A stretch of 64,000 nucleotides of DNA, from NCBI GenBank assembly GCA_965206395.1, contig CBDBJK010000018.1:70070-134069 (forward strand). The letters are read 5' to 3'. The position numbers were made by a program, and so were the translations under genes. Below, in pieces: positions 25,200 through 34,074 of this stretch. The first letter of the stretch is position 1. Every line of letters begins with the position of its first letter. This DNA comes from CBDBJK01 sp965206395 (GTDB taxonomy: Bacteria > Chloroflexota > Dehalococcoidia > Lucifugimonadales > CATOSD01). A model generated the notes under the pieces. The model had not been told where the DNA came from, made no database searches, and worked only from the letters and a program-made list of their open reading frames with translations.

Positions 25200-25231
25200 T
25201 AATAGTCTCTATCAATCAGGAGCGAGTTATC

Positions 25232-25267
25232 AGGCGGGTTACACTTCAATAGCCCGCCTTCTTTTTT
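25232..25267 (+). terminator. Intrinsic terminator after the HU gene
   Basis: Stem aggcggg (25232-25238) and cccgcct (25253-25259), with a T-rich tail ending in six T at 25262-25267. Confidence 0.88.
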
Positions 25268-25379
25268 ACTAAAATATGCGTGGGCAACCCGTCCTTCTAC
25301 GAAAGGACCGAAATTGCTGCGAAGCATAAAGCCATGTGTTGACAATCGTAATTAGAGAGGCGAGGGAAAGGAAGGGAGT

Positions 25380-26603
25380 ATGATGGGCAACGAAGTGGAT
25401 ATTCATGAAGCGGTGACGCAGGCTGTAGAATCGCTGCGAGAGGAACTGGTAGGCATAAGCCTGGATATACACACGCATCCCGAGCTAAACTTCGAAGAAC
25501 ACCGCGCTGCGAAGTTGTTGGCTGACACTTTGGAGCAGCACGGTTTCAAGGTGGAGCGCGGCGTTGGCGGAGTGGAGACGGCGTTTCGAGGAACAATAGA
25601 GGGCGGCAAGGGGGACGGCCCAACGATCGCTCTGCTAGCTGAGTACGATGCTCTGCCAGACGTAGGACACGGCTGCGGCCACAACCTTATCGCAATTTCA
25701 AATCTGGGCGCAGGTCTGGGCGTCAAAGCTGCGATGGAGTCTCTGCCGGGTCGGTTGGTGGTGCTTGGCACGCCTGCCGAAGAGGGCGGCGGCGGAAAGG
25801 TGCGAATGCTTGAAGCGGGAATCTTCAAGGACATCGACATTTCACTATCCTCCCATCCCTCATCCAACGTCACCATAATACCAACCGAAATCCCAATAAG
25901 CGAAAGCTGGAGTCTGGCGATGGTCGGCTACAGATACGCCTTTCACGGGAAGTCGGCCCACGCGGCGGCGGCGCCGGAGGCTGGCATCAACGCCCTCAAC
26001 GCGGTCGTGCATCTGTTCACTGGCATCGACGCGATGCGCCAGCACTTGCGAGAGGACGTACGCATTCACGGCATTATCACTGACGGCGGTACAGCCGCTA
26101 ACGTAGTGCCTGAATTCGCCGCCGCCAACTTCATGCTGCGCTGTCGAGACCGCGAGTATCTGGAAGTGGTGATCGAGAAGGTGAAACAGGTCGCTGAAGG
26201 AGCCGCACAGCTTACCGGCGCGCGCCTTGAAATTCTGCCGAATGAACCGCTGTACGAGAATGTCATTCCCAACGCAACGCTGGCAAAGGCTGCCCACGCC
26301 AACGCAGAGGCCATAGGTATGCATCTTGATGCGCTTCCGCCCGGTGCTAGTGGCGGAAGTGGAGCGTCTACCGATTTCGGCAACGTAAGCCAGGTAGTGC
26401 CTTCTTTCGCAATGAGATTTGCCGTAAGTGAAGAGCCGGTGCCCGGTCACTCGCTTCTCCTGGCAGAGGCAGCCAAAACGCCTTTTGCCAGCGACAGCGC
26501 CATCGGCGTCGCCAAGGTTCTGGGGCTTACCGCGTGTGAACTGTTGTCGAACCCCGACCTTCTAGCCGCCGCCCGCGACGAACATCAGGCGCGGATGAGC
26601 TAG
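25380..26603 (+). CDS. M20-family amidohydrolase (aminoacylase/AbgB-like)
   Basis: This is a 407-residue metallopeptidase-fold amidohydrolase that would cleave an N-acyl or aminobenzoyl amide. Metal ligands are visible in DIHTHPELNFEEHRAAK, LLAEYDALPDVGHGCGHNLI and GTPAEEGGGGK; the dimerisation domain contains FHGKSAHAAAAPEAGINAL. Near the C-terminus, GASTDFGNVSQVVPS carries the last metal-site region. The substrate cannot be told from sequence. A ggaaggg site precedes the start. It lies 30 bp ahead of the LLM oxidoreductase, so the two may act in one catabolic route. Confidence 0.9.
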   Translation: MMGNEVDIHEAVTQAVESLREELVGISLDIHTHPELNFEEHRAAKLLADTLEQHGFKVERGVGGVETAFRGTIEGGKGDGPTIALLAEYDALPDVGHGCGHNLIAISNLGAGLGVKAAMESLPGRLVVLGTPAEEGGGGKVRMLEAGIFKDIDISLSSHPSSNVTIIPTEIPISESWSLAMVGYRYAFHGKSAHAAAAPEAGINALNAVVHLFTGIDAMRQHLREDVRIHGIITDGGTAANVVPEFAAANFMLRCRDREYLEVVIEKVKQVAEGAAQLTGARLEILPNEPLYENVIPNATLAKAAHANAEAIGMHLDALPPGASGGSGASTDFGNVSQVVPSFAMRFAVSEEPVPGHSLLLAEAAKTPFASDSAIGVAKVLGLTACELLSNPDLLAAARDEHQARMS

Positions 26604-26633
26604 CGGCCCGACAATCGGAAAGGAGTTTTGGAC

Positions 26634-27611
26634 GTGACTTCATCAGTGGAATTCGGCATCACGCTTCCTCAGCGCGGGGTCTTCTTCGGTATTACCACTA
26701 TACGAGACATGTTAGATATGACCATCGATGCCGAACGCTCCGGCGTTTTCAAGTCCGTATGGGTTGGCGATAGCCTGTTTGCGAAACCGAGACCGGACTC
26801 CCTAACGCTGCTCGGCGCGTTAGCGAGTGTCACGAACACGTTGAAACTCGGCGTCGGCTGCATGGCGAGCTTTCCGGTGCGCGATCCTATGATATTCGCT
26901 TACCAATGGGCAAACCTCGACCTGATTTCCGAGGGGCGTATGCTACTGGCCGCCTGCACGGGAATCGTGGCAGGAGGAGCGAGTGCACGAGAAGGCTCGC
27001 ACTGGGGCGTTATCGACAAGGAACGGGCCTTTCGCCTGGAGGAGAACATCGAGATTTGCCGACGCCTCTGGAGCGAGGATGACGTTACATTCTCAGGCAA
27101 CTACCACTCCTTCGAAGGCGTCACTGTGCAGCCAAAACCTGTTCAAAACCCATGCCCTATCTGGATCGCGGCAAATCCTCGACCTGGAACGAAATTCGCC
27201 GACAGGTCTATGCGAAGAGTGGCAGAAAGGGCCGATGGCTGGATGACCGTCCGCATGATTCCGGGTTCTATGTCCGATAACTGGGCGTAGATATGCGAGT
27301 TCCTCAAAGAGCGCGGCAGAAACCCTGACGATTTTCCCAATATGGCCTACCACAACATCAACATCAATTCTGATAAGCAGGCGGCGTTCGAAGAGTCCAA
27401 GAAGTTTCTGGACGAATACTATGGCCCGGTGTTCTCGCCACAAGTGGTAGACGGCTGGACGGCCACCGGAACGCCAGAGCAGTGCATCGAGCACTTGCGA
27501 GGGCTAATTGCTGAAGGGGCCAAGACGATTACACTGCGCATTACCTCATGGCGCCAGAAGGAGCAATACAAGCGCCTGGTGAATGAGGTATTGCCCTACG
27601 TCAACGAATAA
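26634..27611 (+). pseudogene. LLM-class flavin-dependent oxidoreductase, split by in-frame TAG
   Basis: This is a luciferase-like monooxygenase-family (F420- or FMN-dependent) enzyme. GTG 26634 is chosen because aggag lies eight bases ahead. The barrel is well conserved: SVWVGDSL-type motif as KSVWVGDSLF, LKLGVGCMASFPVRDP, SEGRMLLAACTG and ADGWMTVRMIPGSMSDNWA. A TAG at 27288-27290 then interrupts, and the same frame continues ICEFLKERGRNPDDF...GTPEQCIEHL to 27611, completing a normal length of about 325 residues. There is no frameshift and no other damage. A point nonsense mutation is the simplest explanation; readthrough is possible because a tRNA-like gene with a CUA anticodon lies at 23048. 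Confidence 0.85.
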
Positions 27612-27922
27612 TCTGGGCCAGCGTAGTTCGTGGTTGGCAGGTGGGGAACGGTCGATGCCAACAGACATTACAATACGTGTGACTGATTTCCTCAGTTCTT
27701 GCGATGACATGGTTTTGGTTAGAAATAGGGTTGTCGAGCCAAGACCTTCCCATTATAATAGCGAAGGTATCTCATTAGTCGGGTGTCGCATTCGTCGAGT
27801 CGTGATGCACGACAGCCTGACATGGTAGATGAATGAGACACTTCATCGCCTAATCCTTTGAAGCATCACCTGGTTAATCCAACTTGGGCGGTCCACCCGC
27901 CACTCACCTCTGGAGGTTTGCT
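27612..27922. other. Intergenic interval without a supported gene
   Basis: An ATG frame from 27655 (MPTDITIRVTDF) runs to 27828 but lacks a ribosome site and recognisable features. Nothing else is visible. Confidence 0.4.
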
Positions 27923-28069
27923 ATGCAGGCTTACTGCCTCAAATGCCGTGCCCACCGCGATATTGATGAAGCAGAGCAGGTTACGTTGAAGAACGGCAGA
28001 CCAGCGACAAGGGGCAAGTGCTCGGTCTGTTCAGCGGTCGTTTTCAGGATAGGCAAAGCCACTGAATAG
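27923..28069 (+). CDS. DUF5679 zinc-ribbon mini-protein
   Basis: The product is 48 residues, MQAYCLKCRAHRDIDEAEQV then TLKNGRPATRGKCSVCSAVVFRIGK. Two C-x2-C pairs form a zinc ribbon. The TLKNGRPATRGKC core is the hallmark of DUF5679, common in Chloroflexota and archaea. Function is unknown; a role in RNA or DNA binding is plausible. Ctggagg lies a few bases ahead of the ATG. Confidence 0.85.
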   Translation: MQAYCLKCRAHRDIDEAEQVTLKNGRPATRGKCSVCSAVVFRIGKATE

Positions 28070-28217
28070 AGGGTTCGCCCTGTTCTCAGAGAGTTCAAGT
28101 TCAAGGCGCACGCTTGCAAGTCCACTACAAGAGGCGACGGTTTCATCCTAATGCGCAGCATATGCTTGGCGCGAGTTTGAAGAGGACGAACCTCGTGACT
28201 TTGTTGCCGCTTGCCAA

Positions 28218-28994
28218 ATGGACGACCCGATGAATGGTGCCCAGAGACGTTCCCATCTTTCCGTGGAAGAATTGCGGCCCAGCGAAATTGCCAATAACTC
28301 GCGCCTCTGGCTATTATTAGCGGCCTTCCTTATGGGATTCGCGCTGGCGGCCTGTAATGCGGTTGCAGGGAGCCAGGAGGCTAGCGTCGGCAGCGAGACG
28401 GCTAGTCTGGATCAAACGTCTGCGCCGCTTGTTGTCGCGACATCTGGCGAGACTCAGCCTGCGCAGGAATCGAGAGCACCCCTGGTTTCTGATATTACTT
28501 CCGATGTGCCCATTTCGCTGGCAGCCGAATTGGGCAGCGATGTGGACGACCTTGCTTACTCTTTTACCCTACCCAGCGTATCAGGGTCGCCGTTCTCACT
28601 CGACGCTCAGCTTGGGGATAAGAACGTCGTGGTCGTGTTCTACAGAGCTTTCTGGTGAACCCACTGCTGCGCCCAGCTCGTTGAGTTGACAAAGGAGTAC
28701 GACCAGATAGGAGACCTCGATGCAGAGGTCGTGGCGATAAGCACCGATGACTTGTCCAAGGCTCAGCACATGGCCGAGCGAGTCGGCATCCCATTTCCAG
28801 TGCTGTATGACCCGGATGCCGACGTGGTGCGCGATTACGAAGTCTACAACCTGAGACGCGATGGTCTCGCCACTCCCTCCACCTTTATCATCGACAAAAA
28901 GGGAGTCATAAGGTACAAGTACGTCGGCAAGTCCACAGGCGATCGCCCTTCCACTCAACAGGTGTTGGAGCAACTTCGCCTCATAGAGGGGTAG
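28218..28994 (+). CDS. Peroxiredoxin-like lipoprotein with probable selenocysteine (UGA at 28656)
   Basis: The frame encodes a lipoprotein (hydrophobic WLLLAAFLMGFALAAC, lipobox LAAC) and then an AhpC/TSA-type thioredoxin fold. It reads NVVVVFYRAFW, then TGA, then THCCAQLVELTKEYDQIGDL, DAEVVAISTDDLSKAQHMAE, PFPVLYDPDADVVRDYEV and TPSTFIIDKKGVIRYKYVG. In this family the residue after FYR-x-x-W is the peroxidatic cysteine, so UGA stands exactly at the catalytic position with a resolving Cys three residues on (UxxC). Both sides are conserved and uninterrupted to the TAA/TAG-type stop at 28994. Reading as selenocysteine is the best explanation. No SelA, SelB or SelC gene is in the window, and the SECIS was not proven. 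Confidence 0.8.
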
Positions 28995-29115
28995 GCAGAC
29001 ATTCTGGGAAATCCTCTTCTTCGCATCTCGATTCCGTCTCTCAAAAATTGAGGGAAAGGGTAAAGTTCTTTCCATTAGCGTGACTGATGTCGCATGCCCA
29101 AGCAGTAAGTTTTCG

Positions 29116-29827
29116 TTACTCTTGCGCCATGTTCTCGTACCAGGCTATCCTGTCTTCATCGATAGAGGCGGAGAGGGCATCCATATCGCCGTCCCCATCC
29201 ACGTCCGCGGCATACACCGAGAAGGCACCTTCAGCGTCAGTTGTGATTATGCGAGTCGACCAGGATGAGCCGTCGCCTGATGTATTCTCATACCATGCTA
29301 TCTTGTCGTCAAGCTGTGAAGCGGAGAGGGCGTCAATATCGCCGTCGCCGTCCATGTCCGCAGCGTACACCGAAGTGGCGCTGTCAATGTCAGTAGTTAT
29401 TGTGAAAGGCAACCAGGACGAGCCATCGCCAAAGGTATTCTCGTACCATGCTATCTTGTTGTCGGAGAATGATGCGGAAAGGACATCGATGTCACCGTCC
29501 CCGTCAACGTCCACAGCATACACCGAACGGGCGAAGTCGGCGTCGGTGGTGATCACATTCGGGGGGCCGAAAAGAGCAACGACAGCGGTCGCCGTAGCTA
29601 CTGGTATTGGAGTGCTCGTAGGGGTAGCCGTGTGAGCTGGTTCTGGAGTGGATGTTGGCGTGCTTGCAAGCACCGGAGTCAATGTAGGCGTCGCCGCTAC
29701 TTGTGCAGCCGACTGAGGTGTATTGGTTGGAATGGGAGTAGGCACAGGCTCACCGCATGCTGCTATTAATAGGACAACTACAGCAGAAATGAACCGATTT
29801 TTCCCTGATGATACCCAATGCTTTCAT
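29116..29827 (-). CDS. FG-GAP/VCBS-repeat lipoprotein, one-base frame break in signal peptide
   Basis: The secreted part is a Thr/Pro-rich stalk (PTPIPTNTPQ, TPTSTPEPAHTATPT) followed by three FG-GAP/VCBS repeats of about 45 residues. Each has VYAVDVDGDGDIDVLSA-type calcium loops and a KIAWYEN end. The frame from 29745 lacks a start and signal. Continuing upstream it reads FISAVVVLLIAAC, a clear lipobox, and an ATG at 29827 gives MKALGIIREK in a different phase. The two join if the run of five A (complement of 29798-29802) had six. This may be a real mutation, phase-variable slippage or a sequence error. It is probably a surface adhesin-like protein. Confidence 0.7.
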
Positions 29828-29880
29828 AAATTCGACATGATGAGGGAACACGGACTGAGTGCTCATTTGCTGATGTTGTC
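29792..29880. repeat. About 90-bp direct repeat, copy 1 (copy 2 at 30606-30700)
   Basis: The two stretches begin with the same 32 or more bases (aaccgatttttccctgatga onward) and then agree at most positions to about 90 bases. Copy 1 contains the 5' end and promoter side of the VCBS lipoprotein gene. Copy 2 lies upstream of the VOC gene on the same strand and lacks the ATG, so it looks like a relic of a duplicated lipoprotein start. Confidence 0.7.
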
Positions 29881-30104
29881 AACTGGCACTAATAGCACTC
29901 AATTTCACTTAACGTGTGTAGCCCACAAGCGTCAGTGGCGTCAGGAATTACGCCCTGCCCCCGAAGGTGGTCAATCATACCTTTTGCCATCGGAGTGCAA
30001 CCACTGATATTCGACGCGCCTGCAATGGTTGTTGTTAGATTCTGGCTGCGGCCTCTACACAGGACAAATGCGCATGCGTCAGACAAAGTATCGGATACTA
30101 CGGC

Positions 30105-30476
30105 TTACACATGCTGATCGAAGAGGAACGGGTTTCCGTCAGGATCAACTACAATAAAACTGGCAGGCCCGACTGTACTCTCGTCCGCCTCGCTAATTAG
30201 CTTCACGCCTTGCTCTTTTAGGCGGTGCTGTAGCTCGCGAACATCAGTGTAGTCATTGAGCTTACTGGCGTTACTATCCCAGCCAGGATTGAAAGTGAGC
30301 ATGTTTTTCTCAAACATTCCCTGAAAAAGCCCGATCACGGTTCCTCCGTTTTTCATGATGAGCCAGTTCTGCGAGGCATCGCCACCGAATTCTCGGAAAC
30401 CGAGCTTCTCATAGAATTCCCTGGAGGCCTCGATATCCTTAACAGCCAGACTGATGGAGAACGCGCCGAGTTCCAT
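30105..30476 (-). CDS. VOC (glyoxalase/dioxygenase superfamily) protein
   Basis: The 123-residue protein shows two beta-alpha-beta-beta-beta modules: FSISLAVKDIEASREFYEKL then GFREFGG, and ELQHRLKEQGVKLISEADES then ASFIVVDPDGNPFLFDQ. It belongs to the glyoxalase/bleomycin-resistance superfamily; the substrate is unknown. ATG 30476 has an aggag site at good spacing; an ATG eight codons upstream does not. Confidence 0.83.
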   Translation of the reverse strand: MELGAFSISLAVKDIEASREFYEKLGFREFGGDASQNWLIMKNGGTVIGLFQGMFEKNMLTFNPGWDSNASKLNDYTDVRELQHRLKEQGVKLISEADESTVGPASFIVVDPDGNPFLFDQHV

Positions 30477-30500
30477 TACCCACTCCTGTCCACGAAACAT

Positions 30501-30849
30501 TACCTTCCTGTGAACCTGCTATCCAGACCAATTGAAGAATCTAATCCGGCATATCCCAGTTTAAGACAGATTTTGCAATAGCAGGTATTTCACTCCGATC
30601 GATTTTAACCGATTTTTCCCTGATGATACCCAATGCTTTTGTAAATGTAACATGCCGAGATAACACGGACTGTACGACAATATGTTGATGTTTTCAATTG
30701 CCATCTGAAAAAGACAATTTACCCACTCGCATGGTGTAATCTACTTTACGCTTTATCTGAAATATTGGATGGGTGCAGGAAAGGGAGGGAACTCGTGGCT
30801 TTGACCCTCGCTTTGTGGACCACGGCGAGAGGGCGATGCAGGTACGGTG
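30501..30849. other. Intergenic interval with relic repeat
   Basis: This contains copy 2 of the lipoprotein-leader repeat (30606-30700) and A/T-rich sequence with possible promoters. No coding region is supported. Confidence 0.45.
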
Positions 30850-31538
30850 TTACGGGCTCTCTACGCGAACCACCACCGCACCTTGCAGCACCGCCTCTAT
30901 TCCAGACCGTTCGAATTGAAGAAGCTTTGGCCCCGGCCCCGCTGGATTGGGGGCCTCGTCTCCCTCTGTCGTATCGTCGGTCACTGCTGCCCGTGTGAGT
31001 TCAATCGAATACGCTCCCTCTTCGGCTGGAGGCTCTCCGAAACTGCCGTCCACAACCCGGAACTTGAACTTCGCCAAGACCCCTGGAGGCGTTTCGTCCG
31101 GCAACTCCTGATCCCAAACTGTGTATTTGAGAGATCCCTGGAGTACGCCCTGAGGCCCAGTGAGACCATACTCCCCCAACGGCGCAGAGCCTATGAGGTC
31201 TCCGTGTAAGAATTCCACCGCAGCCAGCGTCGACGCGTCCCAATCAAGCTCGACCTGCCCCACCGTCACGAATTCACCGTTGGTATCTACATTGACGACG
31301 ACAGTAAACTCATCTCCCGGCTGGAGGATAATCTCACTTGCGGTAGGTCCAGAACCCGGCCAGCCTCGCAGAATCCCAGGCTAACGCCCACTTGCCCAGG
31401 AGATAGAGGGCCAACGGTTGGGCTTGGCTCAAGGGCTACGGTCGGTTGATCTGCGCCATTGCAGCCGATGACAGCTGCCAGCGCGATCGCAAGTACCAAG
31501 ACCGTAACCACTTGGCTGCGCAAAATAGCAAGCAGCAT
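30850..31538 (-). pseudogene. Cohesin-like-domain lipoprotein, frameshifted
   Basis: The first frame (from ATG 31538) has signal peptide MLLAILRSQVVTVLVLAIAL ending in the lipobox AVIGC, then a Pro-rich linker. Near 31365-31385 the phase changes, and the second frame reads TASEIILQPGDEFTVVVNVD, TNGEF, VTVGQVELDWDASTL and later LAKFKFRVVDG, a cohesin/dockerin-type Ig-like domain. One base is missing or added between the parts. Such proteins are usually surface-exposed and protein-binding. Confidence 0.7.
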
Positions 31539-31607
31539 GTTTGTGTCCTTTTCGCCTTGTCTCGACATGAATAAGCGTAAGATCAGCATCTCAAAGAGCC
31601 AGACGCC

Positions 31608-32270
31608 CTACGATTTCCTAGATGCACTGACCTTTTCGAGCATCACCGGCGGCAATGGGAATAGCCAGCCACGATTTCGGATGATGTCACGGGCGAGCGC
31701 AGGCGGAATGGCGACGATGATCTCTGGCTCGATGGAGAATCGGCCATCGAAACCGCCAATCGCGCTCCTTGCGTGAATCCCACCGAATCCGCCGGGGTCA
31801 ATGCCATCTTTCGCAAAGTCGCTTCTAGGGCCGCCGAATAACGAGTGCCACCGGAATGAGAATCCGTTGGTTACCGCAGGGGCCGCGTTGGAGACGCCTC
31901 CTCCGGGCGACACCACCATTCCCAGTGCTTTGACGGTGTACAGAACGTCGTTCAAGTCGCCTTCGCCGTTGCAACTCAACGCCCAGTGCAAACGCCTTAT
32001 TATCAAGTCGGCGGCGTTCTGCGCTCCCTCCTGACCGTGCTTGATAAGCTCATCGTCGTCGCCCATAGGCTGCGTGCCGCCGGGACTGCCCGACATGAAC
32101 ACAAGCCCACTCTCTTGAATCACAGCGCCAGCGATCCCGGCATTAGTTAGAGAGGTCACGTTGTCATCAAAGCTGCCAAGCGAGATGCCAAGGCTCTTGA
32201 TCCTGTCGTACACGTCGAAGCTGCGTCGCAACTCGTCAGGAATTATTGCTTCGTCATAGTATTTGCTCAA
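31608..32270 (-). CDS. RidA (YjgF)-family protein with extended C-terminus
   Basis: The protein is about 220 residues starting at TTG 32270 (SKYYDEAIIPDELRRSFDVY), which has ggagg at ideal spacing. The middle region (LVFMSGSPGGTQPMG, DLIIRRLHWALSCNGEGDLN, DVLYTVKALGMV) resembles RidA/YjgF proteins. These hydrolyse reactive enamines or imines, or serve as sensor folds. Normal RidA is about 130 residues; the extra 80 C-terminal residues (IHARSAIGGFDGRFSIEPEI) may still be part of the trimer fold. It is divergent from the aminotransferase, whose enamine by-products a RidA could remove. Confidence 0.7.
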   Translation of the reverse strand: MSKYYDEAIIPDELRRSFDVYDRIKSLGISLGSFDDNVTSLTNAGIAGAVIQESGLVFMSGSPGGTQPMGDDDELIKHGQEGAQNAADLIIRRLHWALSCNGEGDLNDVLYTVKALGMVVSPGGGVSNAAPAVTNGFSFRWHSLFGGPRSDFAKDGIDPGGFGGIHARSAIGGFDGRFSIEPEIIVAIPPALARDIIRNRGWLFPLPPVMLEKVSASRKS

Positions 32271-32452
32271 AGTAGACCTCCAGATCATGAAACTTGGAAT
32301 TACGGATTGGCGCGTGAGATGCGTTGCATGGTAGCAGAAACTCGTTTGCCTGCCTAGATACCCTCTTTTGGCTGAGACTCGTGGGCTTGCAAACCCGCGT
32401 GGCGCAAGAGACAATAGGAGCTAACATTTGATTGCATGCGAGGAGGTATCTA

Positions 32453-33718
32453 ATGGCGAGCACCGGTGACGGCGTAACCTCAGCGAAGCGCCGATGGGGG
32501 GAAGTGGACATTCGTGAGATGCTCTCCACGTCGGCGAAGTCAATCGGGGCGGGAAGCCCTACCGACGCCGGGAAGTCGTGGAGGCTGCCTACGGAACATC
32601 CTGACCCCATAATTCTTGCCGCCGGGATACCAGATGCGCCGACTTTGCCAGTAGACGACCTGCGCGATGCCCTGGACCGAACCCTGAGCGCAGACCCCGC
32701 AGAAGCATTAGAGTATGGCGGATGGCTTGGATTCGATGGCCTTCGGTCGATTATCGCTGATCGTCAGAGCCGCATCGAAGGCGTTGCGCTTGAACCGGAC
32801 AACTTCATACTACACAACGGAAGCTCCGGTGGCATAGACAACGTTTCCAAGGCATTCCTCGAACCCGGTGATGTCGTAATCACCGAAGGCCCTAGCTTTT
32901 CGGGCACGGTGCGGTCCATGCGCGGCTATATGGTGGAGATCGTAGAAGTGGCAATGGAGGATGGCGGAGTTTCTATCGACGCCCTTGCCGAGGCGATCCA
33001 GAAAATCGAATCTTCGGGCAAACGCGCGAAGATTTTTTATACAATCGCTGATTATCACAATCCTACTGGCTCAACATTGCCAGAAGAGCGACGCGCGGCT
33101 CTGATAGAACTTTGCGCCAGGCATAAGATTTTGATTCTGGAAGACGCGGCCTATACCGAGTTAAGTTTTGGGGAGGCCCCTCCAACCTCCATATTCGGCA
33201 TGGCGGACGGGCATGGTGTGCTGAGGCTGGGAAGCATAAGCAAGACCATCGCTACGGGCCTGCGCGTGGGATGGGTAGAGGCTCGCCAGGAATACATCGA
33301 AGCCATGTCGAGGGTGCGCTTCGACATGGGCAACAGCCCTCTGTTTCATCGAGCGCTGGCTGATTATATAGGCTCTGGCAAGCTCGATGCCCACGTCGAG
33401 AAGATGCGACCCATCTATGCCGAAAAATGCGAGATTCTCGCCGAGTCTTTGCTTGCATACTGCGAGCCATACGTTCGATTCAAGAAACCCGACGGAGGCT
33501 TCTTCCTATGGGTAGAATGCCTTGGCGCGCAGGCGAATGATGTGGCTAAAGCGGCCGCAGAGGAAGGTCTGGTATGCCCGCTTGGCGTGAACTTCTTCAG
33601 CGACCGAGAGAACTCTGATGACAACCACTTGAGAATGGCCTTCAGCGCCGCGCCACTAGAGCAGCTAGCCGAAGTCGGGCCAAGGCTTAGGGCCGCGTTC
33701 CTCAAGGTTGTAGACTAG
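32453..33718 (+). CDS. PLP-dependent aminotransferase (2-aminoadipate/LysN-like)
   Basis: This is a 421-residue fold-type I aminotransferase. It has the NGSSGGIDNVSKAFLEPGDV cofactor region, ADYHNPTGSTLPEERRAALI, the EDAAYTELSF Asp-type motif and the PLP lysine in LRLGSISKTIATGLRVGW; Arg for the substrate carboxylate is in NHLRMAFS. It resembles multiple-substrate 2-aminoadipate or branched/aromatic transaminases. The ATG at 32453 has gaggagg seven bases ahead. It is divergent from the RidA-like gene over a 180-bp shared region. Confidence 0.88.
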   Translation: MASTGDGVTSAKRRWGEVDIREMLSTSAKSIGAGSPTDAGKSWRLPTEHPDPIILAAGIPDAPTLPVDDLRDALDRTLSADPAEALEYGGWLGFDGLRSIIADRQSRIEGVALEPDNFILHNGSSGGIDNVSKAFLEPGDVVITEGPSFSGTVRSMRGYMVEIVEVAMEDGGVSIDALAEAIQKIESSGKRAKIFYTIADYHNPTGSTLPEERRAALIELCARHKILILEDAAYTELSFGEAPPTSIFGMADGHGVLRLGSISKTIATGLRVGWVEARQEYIEAMSRVRFDMGNSPLFHRALADYIGSGKLDAHVEKMRPIYAEKCEILAESLLAYCEPYVRFKKPDGGFFLWVECLGAQANDVAKAAAEEGLVCPLGVNFFSDRENSDDNHLRMAFSAAPLEQLAEVGPRLRAAFLKVVD

Positions 33719-33858
33719 ACTATCGAGTTACAGTTTACTCAAAGCCCAGGTAAATGGGCCATAGTCTAATGGAAAGCGTACAACAGGGGAGTTAAATCAT
33801 GAAGTCTGGCCTTGAGACGCTCACTGAGGTCATGCCCAACGCGTTTTGACAGGGTTGA

Positions 33859-34074
33859 GGAGAGTTCGTTACCCGTGAGGTAAATAAACTGCCAGGAATC
33901 ATTAAAGTAGACTTCGATATGTTGTCGAAAGAGGCTACAGTAACATATGACCCGACTCAAGTGAGCGCTGAAGCCGCGCGTGAGGTAATCCGAACCGCTG
34001 ACAGCCGAGCGCAGTCCGACGACGACTCGGCGCGCGATGCAGGGTTGCTTCTTGGAGAGGAGCAACGTGAGTAG
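33859..34074 (+). pseudogene. Heavy-metal-associated (HMA)-like domain, N-terminal part missing
   Basis: The open frame encodes VNKLPGIIKVDFDMLSKEAT then VTYDPTQVSAEAAREVIR, the second half of an HMA domain. The metal-binding MxCxxC start is not present in frame; an in-frame TGA precedes, and the first ATG (33919) is inside the domain. Its stop overlaps the GTG start of the DUF169 gene (gtgagtag), which implies that the pair was translationally coupled. It may be a broken metal-chaperone gene. Confidence 0.5.

Noticed and set aside
26634..27611. Global UAG recoding in this genome
   Set aside because: TAG ends many clear genes here (sigma factor, anti-sigma, dcd, ribD, ribE), so efficient amber suppression would be harmful.
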